Below, in pieces: positions 24,102-30,791 of a DNA stretch of 47,182 bases. A model generated the notes under the pieces. That model saw only the letters and a list, made by a program, of their open reading frames with translations, made no database searches and was not told where the DNA came from. This DNA is from Bradyrhizobium sp. CCH5-F6. Lineage in GTDB: Bacteria; Pseudomonadota; Alphaproteobacteria; Rhizobiales; Xanthobacteraceae. The stretch's first letter is position 1. The number at the start of each line of letters is the position of its first letter. The position numbers were made by a program, and so were the translations under genes. The stretch spans positions 1 through 47,182 of the forward strand of contig NZ_LSIC01000003.1 of NCBI RefSeq assembly GCF_001556045.1, given 5' to 3'.

Positions 24102-24833
24102 CTACGGACGAAAGCCCGACAACAATCCATCATAGGGTTTCGCCCGCGGCGCGGCGTACGGGCCGAGCCGCGACGTCGTCAGTCCCAGCCGCACCAGTGA
24201 TTCGGCCAGCGTCACCGCTGCGGCGACGCCGTCGACCACGGGCAGGCCGTGCGTGGCGGCGAGCTCCGCGGCGAGATCGGCCATGCCGGCGCAGCCTAGC
24301 ACGATGGCCTCGGCGCGGTCGTCACGGATTGCGGAAGTGATCTCCGCCGAAATTTTGCCGAGCGCATCGGTGTTGCGCTCTTCCAGTGCCAGCACCGGCA
24401 CTTCGGCGGCACGGACGCGGGTGCAGCGTTCGGCGAGCCCATATTTCCTCAGATTGTGCTCGATCGGAATAATGGACACACCGAGCGTCGTCACCACGGC
24501 GAAGCGCGCGGCGACCAGGCTCGCCATGTGGAAGCCGGCCTCGCCGATGCCGATCACCGGCGCTTTCGCGGCGGCGCGCGCGGCATCGAGGCCGGTGTCG
24601 TCGAAGCAGGCGATGATGTGGGCCTCCGCGCCGTCACGGTCGGCGTCACGGATGCAGCCGAGCATGCCGGGGACGGCGAACGCCTCGTCGTAAAATCCCT
24701 CGATCGAGACCGGGCCCATCGTCGGCTGACGTGCATCGATCACCGTGTCGGGCAGGGCGACGCTGCGCGCCGCAGCGGCGATCTTCGCCGTCATCGACGC
24801 GGTGGTGTTTGGATTGACGACGTGCAGCCGCAT
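24102..24833 (-). CDS. Asp/Glu/hydantoin racemase family protein
   Basis: A 243-residue racemase of the HyuE/allantoin racemase group. MRLHVVNPNTTASMTAKI is the usual N-terminus. The two catalytic cysteines are Cys76 (IIACFDDTGLDAAR) and Cys181 (IVLGCAGMADLA), the same numbers as in the Sinorhizobium hydantoin racemase. The pseudo-symmetric fold uses them as the acid/base pair for cofactor-independent racemisation. The gene is last in the ABC-importer operon, 20 bases after the second permease, so it probably acts on the imported compound, for example a hydantoin, allantoin or amino-acid derivative. The substrate is not determined by sequence. A relic of its 3' end lies at 22940-23105. Confidence 0.9.
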   Translation of the reverse strand: MRLHVVNPNTTASMTAKIAAAARSVALPDTVIDARQPTMGPVSIEGFYDEAFAVPGMLGCIRDADRDGAEAHIIACFDDTGLDAARAAAKAPVIGIGEAGFHMASLVAARFAVVTTLGVSIIPIEHNLRKYGLAERCTRVRAAEVPVLALEERNTDALGKISAEITSAIRDDRAEAIVLGCAGMADLAAELAATHGLPVVDGVAAAVTLAESLVRLGLTTSRLGPYAAPRAKPYDGLLSGFRP

Positions 24834-24853
24834 CGGATCAGACAAGTCCCTTG

Positions 24854-25732
24854 TCAGACGAGTCCCTTGCCGGCGTCCGAGCCCTTGGCCGCCTGCCGCT
24901 TGTTGAGCATGGCGATGGTGCCGAGCGCAAGCGCGATCACCGTGAACGAAACGGCCGAGATCACGGTGCCGAGCGCATAGATGTCGGGGTTCGTCACTGT
25001 CGTAGTGAGGCCCTGAAGATCGAGCGGCAATGTATTCACCGCCCCGATCGCCTGGCTGGAGCGCGCGAGCTCGTCCCAGGACAGCGTGAAGCCGAACAGG
25101 CCGATGCCGATCACCGAGGGCAGGATGATCGGCAGTACGACATGGCGGAACGTCTGCCACGGCGTCGCCCCGAGATCGCGCGCGGCTTCCTCGAGCCTGG
25201 GATCGAAGCGGTTGAAGATCGCGAACATGATGAGCAGGCCGAACGGCAGCGTCCAGGTCAGATGCGCGCCGAGCCCGGAGGTGAGCAGGCCCATCGAGGT
25301 CTCGAAATTCTCGTTCCAATGCGCCTTGATCAGGTCGTCGATGATGCGGAATTCGAGCGAGATGCCCAGCGAGGTGATGATCGAGGGCACGATCAGGCTC
25401 GCGATCGCCGAATAGAACAGGATGCCTTGCGCTTTGAACTTGCGGCGGAACGCCATGCCCGCGGCGACCGACAGCACGACGGTGAGGACCATCACGACAA
25501 GGCCAAGCAGCAGCGAGCGGCGAAAGGCCGCGCCGAGATCGACGATGCCGGTGCCCTGGAACAGCTTTGCGATCCAGAAGGTCGAGACGCCGTTCATCGG
25601 GAAGGTGAGGCCGCCCTGTGGCCCCTGGAACGACAGCACGTAGATCGCGATCATTGGTCCGTAGAGGAACAGCACATAGGCCGCGAAGAAGATCGCGAGC
25701 ACGTAGAAAGAGCGAGGACGTCCTTCCCTCAT
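24854..25732 (-). CDS. ABC transporter permease, PotC-like
   Basis: A 292-residue inner-membrane permease with six predicted helices, beginning FYVLAIFFAAYVLFLYGPMI. The EAA loop that docks the ATPase is LEEAARDLGATPWQTFRHVV followed by LPIILP. It resembles PotC/YdcV permeases of polyamine-, opine- or Fe-type importers. The stop codon of the first permease lies two bases before its ATG, so the two are cotranslated. With the other permease it forms the heterodimeric channel. Confidence 0.93.
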   Translation of the reverse strand: MREGRPRSFYVLAIFFAAYVLFLYGPMIAIYVLSFQGPQGGLTFPMNGVSTFWIAKLFQGTGIVDLGAAFRRSLLLGLVVMVLTVVLSVAAGMAFRRKFKAQGILFYSAIASLIVPSIITSLGISLEFRIIDDLIKAHWNENFETSMGLLTSGLGAHLTWTLPFGLLIMFAIFNRFDPRLEEAARDLGATPWQTFRHVVLPIILPSVIGIGLFGFTLSWDELARSSQAIGAVNTLPLDLQGLTTTVTNPDIYALGTVISAVSFTVIALALGTIAMLNKRQAAKGSDAGKGLV

Positions 25733-25734
25733 GC

Positions 25735-26694
25735 TCAGAGCTCCTTCTTGATGTCGACGATGCGCGACATCATGGTGATGATCAGGAAGGTGATGACGAG
25801 CAGGATCACGGCGTTCGCGGCGGCCGCCGGGAATTGCAGCGCGTTCACGCGCGTCTCGATGATCTTGCCGGCGGCGGCGATCTGCTGGCCGCCCATCACG
25901 CCGATGGTGATGAAGTCGCCCATCACGATGGTGATGACGAAGATCGAGCCGATCACGATGCCGGGCTTGGCCAGGGGAATGATGACGTTGACGAGCGTCT
26001 GGAAGCCGGTCGCGCCGGCGTCATAAGCGGCCTCGATCAGCGACTTGTCGATGCGGATCATCGAATTGAAGATCGGCACCACCATGAAGAAGGTGAAGAG
26101 GTGCACCAGCGCCAGCACCACGGAGAATTCGGAGAACAGCAGCCATTCGATCGGGTGGTTGATCAGGCCCGTCTTCATCAGGCCCGAGTTCACCAGGCCG
26201 TTGCGCCCGAGCAGTGGAATCCAGGCGATCATGCGGATCACGTTGGACGTCCAGAACGGGATCGTGCACAGCAGCGACAGGCCCATCTGCCAGGTCTTGG
26301 ACTTGACGTGGAAGGCGAGGAAATAGGCGACCCAGAAGCCGATGAACAGCGTGATCGCCCAGACCAGGAAGCACAGCTTCAGCGTCTTCAGATAGGTCTT
26401 GCCGATCGTGCAGAGTTCGGGGAGCTGCGCGATGCAGCCTTCGAACGTGTCGGTATAACCGCGGCCGGAGAAGGCCGGCAGCAACTGGTATTCGTTGTAA
26501 TCCCAGAACGAAACGATGACGACGAAGACCAGCGGGATCAGGAAGAAGGCGAGAAACACCAGCATCATCGGCCCGGCCTGGAGCCAGGAGATGAAGGACG
26601 GTGACAGGCGCGCAGCCTTGCCGCGGCGCGCCGTCTCAGATCCCCGGACGGCGTCCGGGGATGCGTGATGCAGGATGTCCTCGGAGGTGTCCAT
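25735..26694 (-). CDS. ABC transporter permease, PotB-like
   Basis: A 319-residue permease. An N-terminal extension of about 35 residues (MDTSEDILHHASPDAVRG onward) precedes the first helix GPMMLVFLAFFLIPLVFVVI. A periplasmic loop with FEGCIAQLPELCTIG carries two Cys, and the EAA loop is LIEAAYDAGATGFQTLVNVI. It belongs to the PotB/YdcU class of the spermidine/putrescine-type importers. The ATG at 26694 is four bases after the stop of the binding-protein gene, and a GTG lies directly before it. A perfect hairpin sits within its first codons (26640-26662), which may lower its expression relative to the binding protein. Confidence 0.93.
   Translation of the reverse strand: MDTSEDILHHASPDAVRGSETARRGKAARLSPSFISWLQAGPMMLVFLAFFLIPLVFVVIVSFWDYNEYQLLPAFSGRGYTDTFEGCIAQLPELCTIGKTYLKTLKLCFLVWAITLFIGFWVAYFLAFHVKSKTWQMGLSLLCTIPFWTSNVIRMIAWIPLLGRNGLVNSGLMKTGLINHPIEWLLFSEFSVVLALVHLFTFFMVVPIFNSMIRIDKSLIEAAYDAGATGFQTLVNVIIPLAKPGIVIGSIFVITIVMGDFITIGVMGGQQIAAAGKIIETRVNALQFPAAAANAVILLVITFLIITMMSRIVDIKKEL
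26640..26662 (-). other. Perfect 10-bp hairpin in the first codons of the PotB-like gene
   Basis: ATCCCCGGAC (26640-26649), loop GGC, GTCCGGGGAT (26653-26662). In the mRNA this is a very stable GC-rich stem about 30-55 bases after the permease start codon. It could tune the ratio of binding protein to permease by blocking 3' decay or slowing ribosomes. This role is inferred. Confidence 0.5.
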
Positions 26695-26698
26695 CACG

Positions 26699-27988
26699 TT
26701 ACGCCGCGATGAACTCATTCCATTTGCGGACCATGTAGTCGTTCTCGTCCATCACGGCATTCCAGCACGCGACGGCGCCCATGCGGTCCTCGTAGGAGCC
26801 GCCGTCACGCACGGCGCCTGCCTTTTCCAGGAGCGAACCGTCGGGCGCCTTGATGTCCTTCTCGGCCGGCTTGCCTTCCATCCAGTACGCCCACTCGTAG
26901 GGCTCCATGTGCGCCTTCGCGGTGGAGAGCACGGCGGAGTAGTAGCCCTGACGGTTGAGATAGGCGCCGGCATAGCCTGACAGGAACCAGTTCACGAACT
27001 CATAGGCCCATTCGAGCTTGGCACCCGAGACGCCCTTGGAGACGCAGAAGCCCGAGGCCCAGGAGCGGTAGCCTTCCTTGAGCGGCTGGAAAGTGCAGGG
27101 GATGCCCATCGAGCGCACCTTCGTCACCGCCGGCGACCACATCGACTGAATGACGGTCTCGCCCGAGGCCATCAGGTTGACACTCTCGTTGAAGTCCTTC
27201 CAGAAGGCGCGGAACTGGCCGGCCTTCTTGGCTTCGGTCATGACCTTCATGGTGAGATCAATCTCTTCCTTGGTCATGTTGCCTTTGTCGGCATATTTGT
27301 ACTTGCCGGAGGCTTCCACGACCATCGCGGCGTCCATGATGCCGATCGAGGGGATGTTGAGGATCGAGGCCTTGCCCTTGAACTCGGGATTGAGCAGCTC
27401 GGACCACGAGCTGATCGGCCGCTTGATCAGGTCGGGGCGGATGCCGAGCGTGTCGGCGTTGTAGACGGTGGGGATCAGCGTCACGAATTCGGTCGCCGAC
27501 GTCGCGAATTTCTTGGAGTCCTTGCCTTCGAGGTAGAGCACCTTCCAGGGCGCGGTGCCCTGGCCGCCGATCTTCTTGCCGCCGGGCGTCTCGCCCTTGG
27601 TGAAGACAGGCGTGATGTTGTCGAACTGTTTGATCTTCCTGGCGTCGAGCGCGAGGATGTTGCCCGACGGAACGATCTTCTTCAGCGAGAAATACTCGGT
27701 GTCCAGCACGTCGAAGGAGTTCGGCTGGGTCATCACGCGCTTGGTGACGTCGTCGGTGGTCGCGGTGATGTATTCAATCTTGATGCCGGTGTCCTTCAGG
27801 CACTGCTTCGCGATGTCGTCGCCCTCGTTGACGGCGGTGCCGAGATAGCGAAGCACCTTCGCGTCGGCGGACTTCACGTAGGGAAAGCCGGTGATCGCCC
27901 CCGAGCCGGCGGCAAGGCCGGCGAGACCTGCGGTGCCCTTGAGCAGCGTGCGGCGGCTGACGCCCTTCGTCCTGGTGGTCTCGGTCAT
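26699..27988 (-). CDS. ABC transporter substrate-binding protein with Tat signal, PotD-like
   Basis: A 429-residue periplasmic binding protein. The N-terminus has a twin-arginine signal (SRRTLLKGTAGLAGLAAGSG). The mature part has the type II binding-protein layout: KVLRYLGTAVNEGDDIAKQC, SFDVLDTEYFSLKKIVPSG, LIPTVYNADTLGIRPDL, FKGKASILNIPSIGIMDAAM and SGETVIQSMWSPAVTKVRSM. It resembles the extracellular solute-binding proteins of polyamine/opine-type systems. AGGAGTGATGAC is its ribosome-binding region. Export as a folded protein may mean early ligand or cofactor binding. The ligand is unknown. Confidence 0.93.
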   Translation of the reverse strand: MTETTRTKGVSRRTLLKGTAGLAGLAAGSGAITGFPYVKSADAKVLRYLGTAVNEGDDIAKQCLKDTGIKIEYITATTDDVTKRVMTQPNSFDVLDTEYFSLKKIVPSGNILALDARKIKQFDNITPVFTKGETPGGKKIGGQGTAPWKVLYLEGKDSKKFATSATEFVTLIPTVYNADTLGIRPDLIKRPISSWSELLNPEFKGKASILNIPSIGIMDAAMVVEASGKYKYADKGNMTKEEIDLTMKVMTEAKKAGQFRAFWKDFNESVNLMASGETVIQSMWSPAVTKVRSMGIPCTFQPLKEGYRSWASGFCVSKGVSGAKLEWAYEFVNWFLSGYAGAYLNRQGYYSAVLSTAKAHMEPYEWAYWMEGKPAEKDIKAPDGSLLEKAGAVRDGGSYEDRMGAVACWNAVMDENDYMVRKWNEFIAA

Positions 27989-28029
27989 GTCATCACTCCT
28001 CTGTTGCGCATTCCAGTGGTCGATCGGCG

Positions 28030-29016
28030 CTATTGCAGGGGTTGCGCCTTGGCGGGATCCCAGGTCGCCAGCACGCGGTCGCCCGGACGGAACGGGTGGA
28101 CGTCGAAGGCGGCTTCGGGAACGTGGGAGAACAGGGCCGTGCCGTCGTCGAGCGTGAGCGAGACGGCGATGTAGGAGCCCTGGTACTCGGTCTGGGTCAG
28201 CAGCGCCGGCGCACCGAATGCGCCGTCAGTGAACGGCACGATGCCGAGCTGATCGGCGCGGACGGCGATGAGCTTGCCGGCGTCGCTGAGCACGTTGTGG
28301 CCGCCGATGAAGCGCGCCACGAATTCGGTGCGGGGATGATGGAAGATGTCGCGGGCGGTGCCCTGCTGCTCGATGCGGCCGTGGTTCATCACCACGATGT
28401 GGTCGGCGAGCGCCATCGCCTCTTCCTGGCCGTGGGTGACCTGGATGAAGCTGATGCCGAGCTCGCGCTGCAGCCGTTTCAGCTCGCCGCGCATCCTGAC
28501 GCGCAGGAACGGATCGAGCGCGGAGAGCGGCTCGTCGAGCAGGAGGATCTGCGGCTCGGTGATGAGCGCGCGGGCGAGTGCGACGCGCTGCTGCTGGCCG
28601 CCGGACAGCTGCGCCGGAAGACGGCCCGCATATTGGCTCATCGCGACCAGCTCGAGCAATTCGCCGGCGCGCTTGTGCCGCGTCGGCTTGTCGACGCCGC
28701 GCATCTTCAGGGCGAAGGCGACATTGTCCAGCACCGAGAGATGCGGAAACAGCGCGTAGGACTGGAACATCATCGCCGTGCCGCGCTTGGCCGGCTCGAG
28801 ATCGGTGACGTTCTGCGCGCCGAGGATGATGTCGCCCTCGCTGACCGCCTCGTGCCCCGCGATCATGCGCAGGGTCGACGTCTTGCCGCAGCCGGAGGGG
28901 CCGAGCAGGCAGCAATAGGTGCCGGCCGGGATCTTCAGGTTGACGTTGTCGACCGCCAGCGTGGTGTCGTAGCGCTTGGTGACGGCGACCAGTTCGAGAG
29001 CGGCGGGAGTGGCCAT
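28030..29016 (-). CDS. ABC transporter ATP-binding protein, PotA-like
   Basis: A 328-residue ATPase. Walker A is GPSGCGKT, the Q-loop is in MMFQSYALFPHLSVLDN, the signature is LSGGQQQRVALARAL, Walker B is ILLLDEPLSALD, and the switch His is in VTHGQEEAMAL. The last 80 residues form a TOBE domain, as in PotA and other importer ATPases. It is the first gene of the five-gene operon (ATPase, binding protein, two permeases, racemase). A sigma-54-type promoter lies 37 bases upstream of its ATG. Confidence 0.95.
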   Translation of the reverse strand: MATPAALELVAVTKRYDTTLAVDNVNLKIPAGTYCCLLGPSGCGKTSTLRMIAGHEAVSEGDIILGAQNVTDLEPAKRGTAMMFQSYALFPHLSVLDNVAFALKMRGVDKPTRHKRAGELLELVAMSQYAGRLPAQLSGGQQQRVALARALITEPQILLLDEPLSALDPFLRVRMRGELKRLQRELGISFIQVTHGQEEAMALADHIVVMNHGRIEQQGTARDIFHHPRTEFVARFIGGHNVLSDAGKLIAVRADQLGIVPFTDGAFGAPALLTQTEYQGSYIAVSLTLDDGTALFSHVPEAAFDVHPFRPGDRVLATWDPAKAQPLQ

Positions 29017-29052
29017 GGCGTGTCCGAGCAGGGGCGATGCTCGCCTCTCTCC

Positions 29053-29068
29053 GCAAGCTCCGTGCCAA
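29053..29068 (-). promoter_or_regulatory. Candidate sigma-54 (RpoN) promoter of the ABC-importer operon
   Basis: The minus strand reads TTGGCACGGAGCTTGC. The -24 element TTGGCACG matches the consensus exactly, N4 is GAGC, and the -12 element TTGC completes GG-N10-GC spacing. The start of transcription would be near 29041, about 25 bases before the ATPase ATG. An NtrC-like activator acting from upstream would be needed, but I see no convincing NtrC site. Confidence 0.7.
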
Positions 29069-29268
29069 TAGCCCTCAGCCGACCGGCTCCGGAAAACTGT
29101 GCAGTGGAGTCAGATCGTTAGGTCAAATTCCGGCTCGTTTGGCCGGCCGGTGTCGGCGCACCCATCTGCACACAAAACGAGCGCGGATTGTATAAAGTTT
29201 CGCCTGTGATTGGATACAGCTCGTCGACTACCATTCGGCCGAACGTCGCCGATCGAGCCCTCACACCA

Positions 29269-29976
29269 ATGGCCGCCAAGACCCGCCCGAAATCCGATGC
29301 GCCAGATGCGAGCGATCGCGTCAGCCGTATCCGGGAGGGCGTGACCGCCGCGATCCTCGAACATCGCCTGCTGCCGGGCACGAAGCTCGGCGAGGACGAG
29401 ATCGGCGACATCTACGGCGCGAGCCGCACGCTGGTGCGCACCGCGCTGCAGCAGCTCGCGCATGAGGGCATCGTCAACATCGAGAAGAACCGCGGCGCCT
29501 TCGTCGCGCGCCCGACTCCCGCTGACGCCCGCGAAGTGTTCGAGGCGCGGCGCCTGATCGAGCCTGCCATCGTCGATCACGCGATCGATGCGGCGTCCCC
29601 GGCCTGGATCGACCGCCTGCAGCGCCATCTCGCCGAGGAGCGCGAGGCGGAGCTGCGCGGCGATACGCGCGCCTCGGTGCGGCTCTCCGGCGAATTTCAT
29701 CGTCTCGTCGCCGAGATGAGCGGCCACAGCATCTATCTCGGCTTCCTGAAGGAGCTGATCGCGCGCTCCTCGCTCATCATCCTGCTCTACCGTCGCCACG
29801 ACACGCCGGCGTGCGGCACCGATCATCACGCCGGAATCGTCGAGGCGATCGGCCGGCGTGACGGCGAGGCCGCGCGCGCGCTGATGCTGTCGCATCTGCA
29901 GGAGATCGAGGCCGAACTGTTCCTGAAGGAACTCGCCGCCGGGGATTGGCGGCTTGCCGACGTGCTGGGCGCCTGA
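29269..29976 (+). CDS. GntR-family (FadR/FCD) transcriptional regulator
   Basis: A 235-residue regulator. A winged helix (VSRIREGVTAAILEHRLLPG, LGEDEIGDIYGASRTLVRTA, LQQLAHEGIVNIEKNRGAFV) is followed by an all-helical FCD domain with DAREVFEARRLIEPAIV, SGEFHRLVAEMSGH and DHHAGIVEAI. The FCD metal-binding His residues are visible in those last two motifs. The ATG at 29269 is preferred; a TTG-type frame to 29188 exists, and there is no strong ribosome-binding site at either. It is divergent from the ABC/racemase operon and probably represses it until its ligand arrives. Confidence 0.9.
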   Translation: MAAKTRPKSDAPDASDRVSRIREGVTAAILEHRLLPGTKLGEDEIGDIYGASRTLVRTALQQLAHEGIVNIEKNRGAFVARPTPADAREVFEARRLIEPAIVDHAIDAASPAWIDRLQRHLAEEREAELRGDTRASVRLSGEFHRLVAEMSGHSIYLGFLKELIARSSLIILLYRRHDTPACGTDHHAGIVEAIGRRDGEAARALMLSHLQEIEAELFLKELAAGDWRLADVLGA

Positions 29977-29988
29977 GCCGCCCTGATA

Positions 29989-30708
29989 CTAGCGGCGCGC
30001 AGATGCCTTCGCCGGCTTTCGCCGCGTCTCCTTCACGGCCGCGGGACGTCGCTCATAGGCCGCCAGAAACACGTTGATGCCATTCTCGATCAGCGCGCGA
30101 TGGCGGACCGGGCTCGGCGTCTTCATCGAGAGAGCCCATTTCAGGATCTCCTTGCCTTGGATCAGGCTGAGAAACTGCGTGGCCGCCATGGCGACGTCGG
30201 AGATGTCGACGAGACCCTGCGCCTGCGCTGCACGCAGGAAGGCTGCCACCTCGGCGTCGCAGCGCTCCGGTCCGGACTTCATGAAAACCTCCGCCACGCG
30301 CGGATAGCGCGAGGCGCAGGACATCACGAGTCTGTGCACGGCAAGCCCGCGCTGGTCGAGAAAGGCTTCGAGGAACGTCGTGGCAATGGCGTGGAGCTCT
30401 GCCCTGAGATCGATCTTGCCGCCGTGGTCTCGCCATAGCGTCTTCGGCCCGAAGCGCTTGCACTCCTCGTTCACCAGCGCCAGCAGCAGATCGTCCTTGT
30501 CGTCGAAATGAACGTAGAGCGTCGCCTTCGAGACCCCGGCCTCGCGCGCGATCGCGTCCATGCTGGTGGCATCGAAACCCTGATCGAGAAAGAGAACGCG
30601 GGCGCCGTCGAGAATCTGGCTGTACTTGGCCCTGGCGCGCGGCTTCTGACTCGTATCGGCCGATCCTTTGGTCTCTCGCATCTGCGTCTTGGGCACCGTA
30701 ACCGTCAT
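29989..30708 (-). CDS. TetR-family transcriptional regulator of the efflux operon
   Basis: A 239-residue TetR protein. After a Lys/Arg-rich start, the DNA-binding domain reads ILDGARVLFLDQGFDATSMD, AIAREAGVSKATLYVHFDDK and DDLLLALVNEEC. The C-terminal domain resembles TetR_C_33/AefR-like efflux repressors (LDQRGLAVHRLVMSCASRYP, AEVFMKSGP). GGAG lies before the ATG at 30708; an in-frame ATG at 30681 is an alternative. It is divergent from a full RND operon, and a 17-bp palindrome, its likely operator, lies in the 83-base intergenic gap. It is presumably a repressor released by a pump substrate. Confidence 0.93.
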   Translation of the reverse strand: MTVTVPKTQMRETKGSADTSQKPRARAKYSQILDGARVLFLDQGFDATSMDAIAREAGVSKATLYVHFDDKDDLLLALVNEECKRFGPKTLWRDHGGKIDLRAELHAIATTFLEAFLDQRGLAVHRLVMSCASRYPRVAEVFMKSGPERCDAEVAAFLRAAQAQGLVDISDVAMAATQFLSLIQGKEILKWALSMKTPSPVRHRALIENGINVFLAAYERRPAAVKETRRKPAKASARR

Positions 30709-30772
30709 TTGACCGGCAACTCCACGGCTTGACTTTTGGTTCCTGTCTGCACCATACAGCCTGCCGGATAAA

Positions 30773-30789
30773 AACTAAACGGTTTAGTT
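30773..30789. promoter_or_regulatory. TetR-type operator
   Basis: AACTAAACGGTTTAGTT is a perfect 8-bp dyad around a central G. It resembles operators of AcrR-like regulators (TAAACNGTTTA core). A possible promoter lies just upstream: TTGACT (30729-30734) and CATACA (30753-30758). The operator would therefore overlap the transcription start region and is within 3-20 bases of the possible start codons of the outer-membrane factor. Confidence 0.75.
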
Positions 30790-30791
30790 CT

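Noticed and set aside
24834..25319. N-terminal extension of the racemase frame through the permease gene
   Set aside because: The extension reads as Arg/His-rich noise in the wrong frame of the permease. The ATG at 24833 gives the standard family N-terminus.
29085..29170. Possible NtrC site around GTGCAGATGGGTGCG upstream of the sigma-54 promoter
   Set aside because: It lacks the dyad and spacing of the NtrC consensus (TGCAC-N6/7-GTGCA).
29160..29220. Possible GntR operator TTGTATAAAG ... GGATACAG in the divergent spacer
   Set aside because: The half-sites are not symmetrical enough and do not match the FadR-type TNGTNNNACNA pattern, so I do not list it as a site.
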